From Nitrosomonas sp. Nm166 (lineage in GTDB: Bacteria; Pseudomonadota; Gammaproteobacteria; Burkholderiales; Nitrosomonadaceae): a DNA stretch of 43,718 nt. Each line of letters opens with the position of its first letter. Positions within the stretch are counted from its first letter, which is position 1. Both the position numbers and the translations under genes were made by a program. The notes under the pieces were generated by a model. That model had not been told where the DNA came from, made no database searches, and saw only the letters and a list, made by a program, of their open reading frames with translations. The stretch lies in contig NZ_FONE01000027.1 of NCBI RefSeq assembly GCF_900112825.1, positions 1 through 43,718 of the forward strand, written 5' to 3'. Of the stretch, positions 24,704-34,031 are shown in pieces.

Positions 24704-25986
24704 TGTCTTCAAAGTTTTCTAAGGACTTTATTATTGATGAGTCAAATCAATGTGTTTCATGTGGGCTATGCTTACCTCATTGTCCAACTTATCGATTATT
24801 AAAATCAGAAGCTGACTCTCCGCGTGGACGTATTGCATTGATGAGCGGAGTTGCTCATGAGCGTATTCCTTTGAATGAGCGATTCATTCAGCATATGGAT
24901 CGTTGTTTAACCTGCCGGGCATGTGAAGCAGTTTGTCCTAATAATGTTGCTTATGGGCATTTGATTGATGAGGCTCGTGCACTAATTGAAGATCACTCAA
25001 AATCCTTCACGGCAGAACAAAGATCGCCTATAAAAGTAGCGCTAAAAAAGCTATTGCTAGCACGGCCTGCACGCTTAGAGCGTTTACGTCCATTGTTTTA
25101 TTTTATCCAGAGAAAGGGCTTGTTGCGCTGGTTGCTTGGGTTTAGTCGGCTAGAGAAAAATAAATTATTTAAATTTACTGCACAACTTCCCTGGATTAAG
25201 TTTCCCTATAGCGTAACTGCAGATGGGGAGCTTATTCATAGCAGTGCCTGGAAAAAAGTCTATCCTGCCCCAGAAGAAGAACGGGATAAGGTTAGCCTGT
25301 TTCTGGGCTGTATCGCACGAATAACCGATGTTGCAACATTGAATTCGAGTATTTATGTATTAAATCGCTTGGGCTATACCGTTTATGTTCCACCTCATCA
25401 AACTTGTTGCGGTGCGATATACCGACATAGCGGTGCATTGAAGCAAGCTGCTGCGTTGATGCAACAAAATAAATTGGCCTTTAGTGAATTGAATATAAGT
25501 ACAATTATCACTGCTGCATCGGGTTGTGGTATGCAGTTACTTGAATCTGGGATGGCTAAGGGCCATAAGATCGTGGATATCAGCCAATTTTTGATCACGG
25601 CGGAAGGATGGGAAAGTGTAGAAATAGCACCATTACCACGCAAGGTTCTGGTGCATGATCCATGCAGCTTGCGCAATGTATTATACGGTCAGGCATATCC
25701 CTATGGGTTGATTTCACGAATACCGGATGTGCAAGTTAAGCCTTTGGCTGGTAATGATCAGTGCTGTGGTGCTGCAGGGACTTATTTTATAGATCAGCCT
25801 GAGATCGCAAACAGGCTATTGAATGATAAGATATCTGCTCTGATCAAAAGCGATGCCGAATATCTGGTTACTTCAAATATTGGTTGCGCAATGCATATTG
25901 CCAATGGTTTGTACGAGAAAGAAATAAATATTGAAGTGCTGCACCCCGTTACACTGCTGGCACGGCAAATGGGTTTGGAATTATAA
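24703..25986 (+). CDS. glcF: GlcF-like iron-sulfur protein (glycolate oxidase subunit)
   Basis: Iron-sulfur protein of 427 residues resembling the GlcF subunit of glycolate oxidase, which passes electrons from glycolate oxidation. Two [4Fe-4S] motifs are visible: CVSCGLCLPHC (17-27) and CLTCRACEAVC (68-78). Two CCG domains follow with CCGAIYRH and CCGAAGTY, typical of heterodisulfide-reductase-like proteins. The flavoprotein subunits GlcD and GlcE are not adjacent, so the exact enzyme is uncertain. In a CO2-fixing host it would fit photorespiratory glycolate salvage. Translation is probably coupled to the leader cistron. Confidence 0.85.
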   Translation: MSSKFSKDFIIDESNQCVSCGLCLPHCPTYRLLKSEADSPRGRIALMSGVAHERIPLNERFIQHMDRCLTCRACEAVCPNNVAYGHLIDEARALIEDHSKSFTAEQRSPIKVALKKLLLARPARLERLRPLFYFIQRKGLLRWLLGFSRLEKNKLFKFTAQLPWIKFPYSVTADGELIHSSAWKKVYPAPEEERDKVSLFLGCIARITDVATLNSSIYVLNRLGYTVYVPPHQTCCGAIYRHSGALKQAAALMQQNKLAFSELNISTIITAASGCGMQLLESGMAKGHKIVDISQFLITAEGWESVEIAPLPRKVLVHDPCSLRNVLYGQAYPYGLISRIPDVQVKPLAGNDQCCGAAGTYFIDQPEIANRLLNDKISALIKSDAEYLVTSNIGCAMHIANGLYEKEINIEVLHPVTLLARQMGLEL

Positions 25987-26025
25987 TGGAACAAATTTCA
26001 TCAATTTATACAATATGAAAGGGCG

Positions 26026-26652
26026 ATGATCAATATTGATAAGCTTATCATTGGTTTTGATAGTGCTTTACGCACGTTGCTGACACCGGCCCAAACGTTG
26101 CGGCCTGTTCCAGGTAGCGAACTACCAGAAGCTGAGCTTACTGATGCAGAAAAACATTTGTCTGGTGCGCTGATGCGTGTGAATCATGTAGGTGAAGTTT
26201 GCGCACAAGCATTGTATCAAGGGCAAGGATTAACGGCACATAACGAAACAGTACAAGAGACACTGATGCAAGCTGCACGTGAGGAAACCGAGCATCTGGC
26301 TTGGACAGAACGACGCATTGCTGAATTGGGGGGGCGCAAAAGCCTGATGAATCCGCTCTGGTACGGTGGATCTTTTGCCATTGGCGTTATGGCAGGGTTA
26401 TTGGGAGATAAATGGAATTTAGGGTTTCTTGCTGAAACAGAGCGACAAGTGGGCGCGCACTTGGCAGGTCATTTAGAGCGCTTACCTAATCAGGATAAAA
26501 AAAGTCGCGCTATTGTCGCACAGATGAAAATTGATGAAGCAAGCCATGCAACTATGGCAGTGTCCTATGGTGGAGCAGAGCTACCGCTACCGGTGAAACT
26601 TGCTATGAAACTTGGATCGAGAGTAATGACTCAAACAGCTTACTGGGTTTGA
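26026..26652 (+). CDS. coq7: Ubiquinone synthesis hydroxylase Coq7
   Basis: Coq7/Cat5-type di-iron monooxygenase, 208 residues, which hydroxylates the demethoxyubiquinone ring in ubiquinone synthesis. Iron ligands are seen in [27 protein letters not shown] and the late MKIDEASHA, giving the ExxH pairs of the ferritin-like fold. A long hydrophobic helix around [15 protein letters not shown] fits membrane association. Many proteobacteria use UbiF instead; betaproteobacteria commonly use Coq7. Confidence 0.94.
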   Translation: MINIDKLIIGFDSALRTLLTPAQTLRPVPGSELPEAELTDAEKHLSGALMRVNHVGEVCAQALYQGQGLTAHNETVQETLMQAAREETEHLAWTERRIAELGGRKSLMNPLWYGGSFAIGVMAGLLGDKWNLGFLAETERQVGAHLAGHLERLPNQDKKSRAIVAQMKIDEASHATMAVSYGGAELPLPVKLAMKLGSRVMTQTAYWV

Positions 26653-26721
26653 CTTTCTTAACGATTAAAAGAGTTGATGAATCGGAACAGTGATGCAATA
26701 AGAAAGAACACTAACTTCACT

Positions 26722-27282
26722 ATGAAAAATATTAATCTGACACACCATTTCTTAATTGCCATGCCAACGATGGCGGATTCTGTATTTTCCAAGACATTGA
26801 CGTATATTTGTGAACACAATGAACAAGGTGCGGTCGGCATCGTTATTAATCGGCCTACTGACCTCACTCTAATTAGTCTTTTTAAGCAGTTGGGAATTCC
26901 ACAAGCTGATTCTCTGGTTGAGACAGTGCCGGTGCTTTTTGGTGGGCCGGTACAAATGGACTGCGGATTTATATTACATCATCCTATCGGTCAGTGGCAG
27001 TCTACATTGGCTGTCAATCAGGAAGTGGGCTTGACGACATCATTGGATATCTTGAAAGCTATTGCTAATGATGAGGGACCGGATCAAGCACTGATTGCAT
27101 TGGGTTATGCGGGTTGGGCTGCGGGGCAGATTGAGCATGAATTAGCCCAAAATGCATGGTTGACGGCCCCCGCTTCTGTCGATGTAATATTTGATATACC
27201 TTCGGAAGAAAGACTGCCTGCTGCCATGCAATTACTGGGCATTCATGATGCTCATCTCTCCAATGAAGTTGGGCACGCATAA
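26722..27282 (+). CDS. YqgE/AlgH-family protein
   Basis: YqgE-type protein, 186 residues. Start and motifs match the family: [17 protein letters not shown], then [40 protein letters not shown], and [21 protein letters not shown] prefer ATG 26722 to the in-frame ATG at 26674, which adds 16 unconserved residues. Its biochemical role is not established. It is regularly found just before ruvX, as here (17-base gap). Confidence 0.93.
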   Translation: MKNINLTHHFLIAMPTMADSVFSKTLTYICEHNEQGAVGIVINRPTDLTLISLFKQLGIPQADSLVETVPVLFGGPVQMDCGFILHHPIGQWQSTLAVNQEVGLTTSLDILKAIANDEGPDQALIALGYAGWAAGQIEHELAQNAWLTAPASVDVIFDIPSEERLPAAMQLLGIHDAHLSNEVGHA

Positions 27283-27299
27283 CTATTTTATTGTTGCGG

Positions 27300-27785
27300 A
27301 TGACAGAAAATTTTTCAGGTGTGCAATCAGGGTGCCAATCACTAGAGCAGCTTCCTCAGGGAACTGTATTAGCTTTTGATTTTGGTAAAAAACGCATTGG
27401 CGTAGCGATTGGCAATAATATATTAGGTGTAGCGCGCCCACTCTTGACCATTGATAGTGAAGTGACAGAGCGACGTTTTGCTATGATTGCTCAGTTGATT
27501 GAAACTTGGCGACCGGTTTTATTAGTGGTGGGTTTGCCATTGTATAGCGATGGAACTGCACATGAATTGACACAGCTAAGCCAGCGTTTTGCCCGGCGTT
27601 TGGCGGGGCGTTTTGATATCAAAGTAATATTGAAAGATGAACGTTATACTAGTCAAACGGCCAGTGCTGTGTTACGTGAAGCAGGTATTGCTGGAAGAAA
27701 ACAAAAATCAGTGCTGGATCAGGTGGCCGCACAACAAATACTCCAATCATTTTTTGATGAGCAATATGCAATTACCGGATGCTGA
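27300..27785 (+). CDS. ruvX: RuvX/YqgF RNase H-fold nuclease
   Basis: RuvX (YqgF) family nuclease, 161 residues, thought to process pre-16S rRNA 5' ends or to resolve junctions. The acidic active site is spread over LAFDFGKKRIGVAIGNN (first Asp), LVVGLPLYSDGT, LKDERYTSQTA and VLDQVAAQQILQSFF (last Asp). ATG 27300 is used, not the TTG at 27291. Its last 20 bases overlap the pyrR start in another frame. Confidence 0.93.
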   Translation: MTENFSGVQSGCQSLEQLPQGTVLAFDFGKKRIGVAIGNNILGVARPLLTIDSEVTERRFAMIAQLIETWRPVLLVVGLPLYSDGTAHELTQLSQRFARRLAGRFDIKVILKDERYTSQTASAVLREAGIAGRKQKSVLDQVAAQQILQSFFDEQYAITGC

Positions 27786-28272
27786 AATCGTATTCAAGAA
27801 TCTCGCAAAAAAAATACAATCCGATCAGGGCAAGGATTTCGCATTGATAGGTATTTATACAGGCGGGGTATGGTTGGCTGAACGTCTGCATCAGGAGTTG
27901 GAAATTGCACAGCCGCTCGGCACATTGGATGTATCTTTTTATCGCGATGATTTCGATAAGATCGGCTTGCATTCACAAGTTAAGCGGTCAGAAATACCTT
28001 TTGAAGTGGAAGGGGCGCACATTTTATTGATGGATGATGTACTTTATACAGGACGTACGATTCGTGCGGCGATCAATGAATTATTTGATTATGGCCGTCC
28101 TGCTTCTGTCAGTCTGGCCACTCTGGTTGACCGGGGGGGCAGAGAGCTACCAATAGCTGCGCAATATACAGGTATAGAACTTGAACTGCCAGCGAATAAA
28201 ATGCTCGAGTTGAAGCGTGGAGAAAGCGGGAAGTTAAGTTTAAATTTATATGATAGAGTTCATCCAGAATGA
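27766..28272 (+). CDS. pyrR: PyrR-type bifunctional regulator/uracil phosphoribosyltransferase
   Basis: PyrR family protein, 168 residues. The PRPP-binding loop is [16 protein letters not shown], with [17 protein letters not shown] earlier and DRGGRELPI later. In Bacillus PyrR binds pyr mRNA and also has phosphoribosyltransferase activity; in many Gram-negatives it precedes pyrB with uncertain regulatory function. I see no attenuator directly upstream, since the start lies inside ruvX. ATG 27766 gives the normal length; ATG 27757 is also possible. Its end overlaps pyrB by four bases. Confidence 0.93.
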   Translation: MQLPDAEIVFKNLAKKIQSDQGKDFALIGIYTGGVWLAERLHQELEIAQPLGTLDVSFYRDDFDKIGLHSQVKRSEIPFEVEGAHILLMDDVLYTGRTIRAAINELFDYGRPASVSLATLVDRGGRELPIAAQYTGIELELPANKMLELKRGESGKLSLNLYDRVHPE

Positions 28273-29222
28273 TCAATAGGAATCCGCAACTGGATGAAAA
28301 TGGTATGTTGCGGCATTTGCTGACAACAGAAGGATTGCCAGCCTCTATTTTGTTACACATTCTGGATACTGCTGAATCATTTGTAGGCGTTACTGAACGT
28401 GATGTCAAAAAAATTCCTTTGTTGCGCGGAAAATCGATCTTCAATCTTTTTTTTGAACCAAGCACCCGTACGCGGACCACATTTGAAATAGCTGCTAAGC
28501 GATTGTCGGCAGATGTTATTAATCTCAATATTGCAGTTTCCGCGCAATCCAAAGGCGAAGCATTGCTGGATACCGTCAATAATTTATCCGCGATGAACGC
28601 GGATATGTTTATTGTGCGGCATGCACAAAGTGGTGCTGCTCATCTGATTGCAAAACATGTCCGATCAGACATTCGCGTGATTAATGCTGGCGATGGTAGT
28701 CATGCGCATCCGACACAAGCTTTGCTGGATATGTTCACGATCCGGCGTTACAAGCGTGATTTTCGTAACTTGCGCGTAGCCATCATCGGAGATATTTTGC
28801 ATTCCAGAGTTGCGCGTTCCCAGATTCATGCATTGACGACACTGGGAGTACCGGAACTACGCGTGATTGCCCCCAAGACGCTATTGCCGAAAATGGTAGA
28901 GCGATTGGGAGTGCATGTCTACCATGACATGACGAAAGGATTAAAGGATATTGATGTGTTGATGATGTTGCGGTTACAGAATGAACGGATGAAAGGTGCA
29001 AATTTACCTAGCCCGGAGGAATATTTTAAATACTATGGACTTACTCCAGAGAAATTATCCCTTGCGCGACCTGACGCGATTGTGATGCATCCTGGGCCGA
29101 TGAACCGGGGCGTAGAAATTGATTCCGCGGTTGCGGATGGCAAGCAGTCAGTGATTTTGCCTCAGGTTACATTCGGCATCGCAGTACGTATGGCTGTGAT
29201 GTCCATTCTGGCAGGTAACTAG
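28269..29222 (+). CDS. pyrB: Aspartate carbamoyltransferase
   Basis: Aspartate transcarbamoylase catalytic chain, 317 residues, first committed step of pyrimidine synthesis. The carbamoyl-phosphate loop is [13 protein letters not shown] (about 60-72). [12 protein letters not shown] holds the 80s-loop Ser-Lys, and [14 protein letters not shown] is the C-terminal signature. No pyrI regulatory subunit follows. Instead the next gene is an inactive dihydroorotase homologue, as in the class A enzymes of Pseudomonas that need it for assembly. Confidence 0.96.
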   Translation: MINRNPQLDENGMLRHLLTTEGLPASILLHILDTAESFVGVTERDVKKIPLLRGKSIFNLFFEPSTRTRTTFEIAAKRLSADVINLNIAVSAQSKGEALLDTVNNLSAMNADMFIVRHAQSGAAHLIAKHVRSDIRVINAGDGSHAHPTQALLDMFTIRRYKRDFRNLRVAIIGDILHSRVARSQIHALTTLGVPELRVIAPKTLLPKMVERLGVHVYHDMTKGLKDIDVLMMLRLQNERMKGANLPSPEEYFKYYGLTPEKLSLARPDAIVMHPGPMNRGVEIDSAVADGKQSVILPQVTFGIAVRMAVMSILAGN

Positions 29223-29237
29223 GCTTAAAGACATTTC

Positions 29238-30512
29238 ATGAAAATTCATATTAAAAATGGGCGTGTGATTGATCCAAAACATGGTATTGATGCTGTTCAG
29301 GATATTTTTATTGCTAAAGGTAAAATTGTTGCGATTGGTGAAGCCCCGAGTGAATTTCATGCCAGTCGTGTCATTGATGCGCAATCGTTAATCATATGCC
29401 CGGGTTTGGTTGACTTATCAGTGCGTTTGCGTGAGCCTGGGCTTGAGTATAAAGCGACCCTTGAATCAGAAATGGGTGCAGCAGTTGCAGGTGGTGTGAC
29501 AAGTTTTGCTTGCCCTCCAGATACGGATCCACCCTTAGATGAACCGGGTCTGGTGGAAATGCTGAAGCACCGTGCGAAGAGTCTTAATCAAGCCCATGTT
29601 TATCCCATTGGCGCGCTTACTCAAGGATTAAAAGGAGAGCGTCTCACTGAAATGGCCGAATTAAACGATGCAGGATGTGTTGTTTTTGGTCAGCCTGATG
29701 GTTTGCTGCCTAACTTGCGGGTTCTCATGCAGGCAATGCGATATGCCTCTACCTTCGGTTTTAGCGTATGGTTGCGTCCGCAAGAAATCAGTTTGACCAG
29801 CGATGGCGTAGCGCATGATGGAGAAGTGGCAACCCGTTTGGGTCTACCCACTGTTCCTGTGTGTGCCGAGACTATTGCGTTGTCCAACATTATTTTGCTG
29901 GCCAAAGAAACTGGTGTCAGAGTGCATCTATGCCGAGTTTCCAGTGCAGAAGGATTGTCGATGATCCGTGCCGCCAAGCAGCAGGGCTTACTGATGACTT
30001 GTGATGTGACGATTAATCATCTGCACCTGTCCGACATGGATATCGGTTTCTTCGATTCTAATTGCCATATGATGCCGCCGCTACGCGCTTCTAGTGATCG
30101 AGATGCTTTACGCAATGGCTTGCTTGACGGTACGATCGATGCAATTTGCTCAGATCATGCCCCAGTGGATGAGGATGCGAAGCTACTGCCATTTGGTCAA
30201 TCTGAAATCGGCACGACAGGTGTGGAGTTATTGCTGCCGCTCACATTTAAATGGGGTATAGAAATGCGCTTGCCCCTGCTTAAAGTGCTGGCGAGAATTA
30301 CCTCAGATCCGGCAGAAATATTGGGAATTGATGCAGGACATTTATCTATCGGAAAAGCAGCAGATATATGCATTTTCGATCCTGAATCTTATTGGAAAGT
30401 GATGCCATCGGCTATTCTAAGCCAAGGTAAAAATACGCCTTTTTTAGGGATGGAGTTACCGGGCAAAATTAAATATACCTTAGTAAATGGTCATATTGTT
30501 TATGAACATTGA
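29238..30512 (+). CDS. Dihydroorotase-like protein lacking metal ligands (PyrC', ATCase partner)
   Basis: Amidohydrolase-fold protein of 424 residues homologous to type I dihydroorotase, but with its zinc site lost. The canonical DxHxHLREPG reads DLSVRLREPG (59-68), so both His are replaced by Ser61 and Arg63. The later metal His in the HVS motif is Arg233 (HLCRVSS), and the next is Asn260 (VTINHL). Only SDHAP (305-309) is kept. It should therefore not hydrolyse dihydroorotate. In Pseudomonas such PyrC' proteins are structural partners of PyrB. A working PyrC must lie elsewhere. Confidence 0.93.
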   Translation: MKIHIKNGRVIDPKHGIDAVQDIFIAKGKIVAIGEAPSEFHASRVIDAQSLIICPGLVDLSVRLREPGLEYKATLESEMGAAVAGGVTSFACPPDTDPPLDEPGLVEMLKHRAKSLNQAHVYPIGALTQGLKGERLTEMAELNDAGCVVFGQPDGLLPNLRVLMQAMRYASTFGFSVWLRPQEISLTSDGVAHDGEVATRLGLPTVPVCAETIALSNIILLAKETGVRVHLCRVSSAEGLSMIRAAKQQGLLMTCDVTINHLHLSDMDIGFFDSNCHMMPPLRASSDRDALRNGLLDGTIDAICSDHAPVDEDAKLLPFGQSEIGTTGVELLLPLTFKWGIEMRLPLLKVLARITSDPAEILGIDAGHLSIGKAADICIFDPESYWKVMPSAILSQGKNTPFLGMELPGKIKYTLVNGHIVYEH

Positions 30513-30584
30513 ATCTGTGCGGTATCTTATTCCTTAGTCTGTAACCACTGCGCTATTTGTTTTTAACCCATTATTTGGAGCAAC

Positions 30585-32675
30585 ATGTCAAACCCGTTAC
30601 TTGATTTTTGTGGATTACCCCGTTTTGCAGAAATAAAGAATGAGCATATTTCACCAGCTATTGAAGCATTATTGAAAGAGAATCGTGCGGTCATTGAAAA
30701 TGTGCGAGCTGATGATCATGCGCCTACCTGGCAGAATTTTGTACAGCCGATGGTAGATGCCAATGAACGTCTATCGCGTGCTTGGGGGCAAGTGTCGCAT
30801 TTGAATGCGGTGATGAATAGCCCGCAGCTGCGGGAAATCTATAATGCCAATCTGCCGTTGATTACGCAGTTTTATGCCGAGTTATCGCAAGATCTATTAC
30901 TGTTTGAAAAATTTAAGCAGTTACGTGCGAGCGTGGAATTCGACAATTTAACTCCAGCCCGAAAGAAAATTATTGAAAATGAATTGAAAGATTTTCGTTT
31001 GGGTGGTGCAGAGTTACCATCTGACAAGAAACAGCGATTTTTACAAATCCAGGAAGAGCTATCGAAACTTTCTTCAAAGTTCAACGATAATTTATTGGAT
31101 GCCACAAATGCCTATTCGTTATTTATCGAAGACGTAGAAGCCGTCAGAGGTATTCCGGCTGACGTATTGCAAACGGCTAAGGAATTAGCTGAGGCAGATT
31201 CCAGAGCAGGATGGAAATTTACTCTGCATATGCCATCTTACCTGCCAGTGCTGCAATATGCCGACAATCGTGACTTACGTGAACAGATGTATCGTGCTTA
31301 TGCCACGCGCGCCAGTGAGTTCGATAGTCAGGCTGGATCAGATAAGGATAATATGCCGCTCATCAACCGAATACTGGAACTGCGCCGAGAGGCGGCGCAA
31401 ATGCTGGGGTATGAAAATTTTGCTGAAGTTTCGCTGGCTACCAAGATGGCAATTTCTCCACAGCAAGTTCTGGATTTCCTTAGGAAATTAGCCTATAAAG
31501 CAAAACCATATGCTGAGAGCGATTTACAAGCGCTTCGGCAATTTGCAGCAGAGAAGTTGAATTTACCGAAACTCGAAGCCTGGGATCTGGCTTATGTCAG
31601 TGAAAAATTGCGTCAAGAGCGTTATGCTTTTTCTGATCAGGAAGTTAAGCAATATTTTCCGGAAGATAAGGTACTGGATGGCATGTTCAAGCTGGTGGAA
31701 AAGCTCTACGGCATTAAAATTGTTCCGGTGACGGCTGCACGCAATATTCAACGCTGGCATCCTGATGTGAAATTTTTTGATATTCATGATGCCAATGGGC
31801 AATTAATTGGTCAATTTTATCTGGACCTCTACGCGCGACCTACTAAACGGGGGGGCGCCTGGATGGATGATGCCATAACTCGCCGTCGAATTGACAATGA
31901 AGAAGGAAAGCCTACCATACAAATACCAGTCGCGTATCTTACATGCAACTTCTCAGCGCCTGTCAATATTAATCATCAGATTCGCCCAGCTTTATTTACA
32001 CATAATGAAGTAATTGTGTTATTTCATGAGTTTGGCCATGGTTTGCATCATCTGCTGACAAAAATGGAAGATTTGGGTGTATCTGGTATCAACGGGGTTG
32101 AGTGGGATGCAGTAGAGCTGCCTAGTCAGTTTATGGAAAATTTTTGCTGGGAATGGGATGTATTGGCTGGCATGACGCAACACATCGAAACAGCAGAACC
32201 ATTACCCAAGGCATTATTTGACAAGATGATAAAGGCCAAGAATTTTCAAAGTGGATTGCAGATGTTGCGACAGATTGAGTTTGCACTCTTTGATATGCAT
32301 ATACATTTTGACTTTAATCCCAATGATGATAATACAGTATTACAGTTACTTGACGATATCCGCAAAGAAGTTGCCGTGATCATACCTCCGGATTTTAATC
32401 GGTTCCCGAACAGCTTTGCGCATATTTTTGCTGGCGGCTATGCAGCAGGCTATTACAGTTATAAATGGGCAGAGGTTCTCTCGGCAGATGCCTACAGTAT
32501 GTTTGAAGAAACTGCCTCCGATGGCGTAGTCAATGCCGCAACCGGTTCACATTTCTTGGAACAGATTCTTGCAGTGGGAGGGAGTCGTTCGGCACTGGAA
32601 TCGTTTATCGCCTTTCGAGGACGTGAGCCGGAACTGGATGCGTTGTTGCGTCATAGTGGAATGGAAACCGCTTGA
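30585..32675 (+). CDS. prlC: Oligopeptidase A (M3 metallopeptidase)
   Basis: Zinc oligopeptidase of the M3 family, 696 residues (E. coli PrlC has 680). The HExxH motif is in VLFHEFGHGLHHLL, and the third ligand Glu lies in GVEWDAVELPSQFMEN. Further family segments are the N-terminal NPLLDFCGLPRF and the late FAGGYAAGYYSYKWAEVLSADA. Cytosolic; it degrades signal peptides and other short peptides. The gene has a separate ribosome site (TTGGAGCAAC) 73 bases after the pyr cluster. Confidence 0.95.
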   Translation: MSNPLLDFCGLPRFAEIKNEHISPAIEALLKENRAVIENVRADDHAPTWQNFVQPMVDANERLSRAWGQVSHLNAVMNSPQLREIYNANLPLITQFYAELSQDLLLFEKFKQLRASVEFDNLTPARKKIIENELKDFRLGGAELPSDKKQRFLQIQEELSKLSSKFNDNLLDATNAYSLFIEDVEAVRGIPADVLQTAKELAEADSRAGWKFTLHMPSYLPVLQYADNRDLREQMYRAYATRASEFDSQAGSDKDNMPLINRILELRREAAQMLGYENFAEVSLATKMAISPQQVLDFLRKLAYKAKPYAESDLQALRQFAAEKLNLPKLEAWDLAYVSEKLRQERYAFSDQEVKQYFPEDKVLDGMFKLVEKLYGIKIVPVTAARNIQRWHPDVKFFDIHDANGQLIGQFYLDLYARPTKRGGAWMDDAITRRRIDNEEGKPTIQIPVAYLTCNFSAPVNINHQIRPALFTHNEVIVLFHEFGHGLHHLLTKMEDLGVSGINGVEWDAVELPSQFMENFCWEWDVLAGMTQHIETAEPLPKALFDKMIKAKNFQSGLQMLRQIEFALFDMHIHFDFNPNDDNTVLQLLDDIRKEVAVIIPPDFNRFPNSFAHIFAGGYAAGYYSYKWAEVLSADAYSMFEETASDGVVNAATGSHFLEQILAVGGSRSALESFIAFRGREPELDALLRHSGMETA

Positions 32676-32893
32676 TCAAAAGTGCTGCATGATTCTGGGT
32701 TGAATGAGTGAGATATAGGAATATTTGCCTATCAGAGATTTAATATTAAATTTAATAAAAGCATTTAATTTTTGTGTGCAGTATCAGTTTACAGCTGACC
32801 TGAACAAATCAAATATTATTGAAATAGAGTGTATTGAACCTATTTTATAAATGTGGCAAGATCCGTTGAATTTTTACTAAAATAAATAATAAC

Positions 32894-33664
32894 ATGTTTA
32901 ATATTATCCGTTTCAAAGTTACTGCTTTTCTGGTCTTAAGCATATTTCTAAGTGGTTGTGCTTCAACTAAGGTTAATAACCAGAATGGTCCTGATGATCC
33001 TCTAGAACCCATGAATCGTGCTATTTTTGATTTTAATGAAAAGTTTTATGACAATATATTGGATCCGGTTGCCAGAGGTTATAAGAGAGTAACACCTGAT
33101 CCTATCGAGCTGGTGGTAGGCAATTTTTTTTCGAATTTAAACGATGTGGTGGTGTTAACTAACTCTGTTCTTCAATTAAATTATGAGAGTGCACTTGCCA
33201 GCAGTGCGCGGCTATTGGTCAATACTACGTTTGGTGTATTTGGTTTGATCGATATTGCCAGTGATATCAGTGCAGCAAGCGATGTTAATCTCAATAAACG
33301 GAACGAAGACTTTGGCCAAACTTTGGGACGCTATGGTATTGATAGCGGACCCTATATCGTATTGCCTTTCTTGGGACCCAGTTCCGTACGTGATACATTC
33401 GGAATTGCTGTAGATAGTTTCTTTGTGGATCCTGTTACACAAGGGGTAACAGGGGTGTTTATGAAAGGAGTTCCTTATCTTAATACGACTGCTTTGCGTT
33501 TACCTGTTGCAACAGCGAGAACTATCAATTCACGTGCCCAGTTTCTTGATGAAGATAAAACACTGGAAGAAGCTGCATTGGATAAGTATGAATTTTTGCG
33601 TGACGCATATATTCAAAGACGGAAGAGTTTAGTAAATAATACTGATACTGCAGAAGTTAAATAA
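32894..33664 (+). CDS. mlaA: MlaA/VacJ outer-membrane lipoprotein
   Basis: MlaA lipoprotein, 256 residues, outer-membrane part of the Mla system that returns mislocated phospholipids to the inner membrane. The lipobox is LSGC, with Cys at about 22. The family signature DPLEPMNRAIFDFNEKFYDN follows, then DPVARGYKRVTP and an ending YEFLRDAYIQRRKS. The other Mla genes (mlaBCDEF) are not in the window. The 218-base upstream gap is AT-rich. Confidence 0.94.
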   Translation: MFNIIRFKVTAFLVLSIFLSGCASTKVNNQNGPDDPLEPMNRAIFDFNEKFYDNILDPVARGYKRVTPDPIELVVGNFFSNLNDVVVLTNSVLQLNYESALASSARLLVNTTFGVFGLIDIASDISAASDVNLNKRNEDFGQTLGRYGIDSGPYIVLPFLGPSSVRDTFGIAVDSFFVDPVTQGVTGVFMKGVPYLNTTALRLPVATARTINSRAQFLDEDKTLEEAALDKYEFLRDAYIQRRKSLVNNTDTAEVK

Positions 33665-33864
33665 GGAACTGATTTTGTTAATTTTAATTAGTATTGTAGG
33701 TATAACTGTAAATAGGCTTGATAAAATTAATTTTAAGATTATCTTTATCTTATCTTTTCCTTTGATAAATTATTCAATCCTATTGCATTAAGTATGCACA
33801 TTAAAGGTTTTTTCCTAACCAGTGGGCATATTTTTTGCACATCCGTAAGTAAAAATTTAGAAAG
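33665..33864. other. AT-rich gap upstream of rubredoxin
   Basis: A 200-base non-coding stretch with very low GC. It holds the possible sigma-54 promoter at 33824-33839; otherwise I see no gene in it. Confidence 0.5.
33824..33839 (+). promoter_or_regulatory. Possible sigma-54 promoter of rubredoxin
   Basis: GGGCATATTTTTTGCA resembles the sigma-54 consensus TGGCACG-N4-TTGCA. The invariant GG (33825-33826) and GC (33837-33838) are exactly ten bases apart, and GGCA and TTGCA are complete. A start about 12 bases past GC would leave a short leader before the rubredoxin ATG at 33865. No enhancer site was identified. Confidence 0.42.
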
Positions 33865-34029
33865 ATGAAGAAATTTCAATGCAATATCTGCGGATTCATT
33901 TTCGATGAGTCAACAGGAGACCCGGAGCATGGCATTGAAGCCGGCACACGCTGGGAAGATATTCCTGAGAGTTGGGTTTGTCCCGCGTGCGGAGTGGATA
34001 AAGTTGATTTTGAAATGGTGGAGATTTAA
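33865..34029 (+). CDS. Rubredoxin
   Basis: Small one-iron electron carrier of 54 residues. Four Cys form the FeS4 site: CNIC (6-9) and CPAC (39-42), with the typical [11 protein letters not shown] and [11 protein letters not shown] between them. It uses AGAAAG as a modest ribosome site and ends two bases before its likely reductase, so the pair forms one unit. Rubredoxins feed alkane hydroxylases or oxidative-stress enzymes; which one is served here is not visible. Confidence 0.95.
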   Translation: MKKFQCNICGFIFDESTGDPEHGIEAGTRWEDIPESWVCPACGVDKVDFEMVEI

Positions 34030-34031
34030 GG

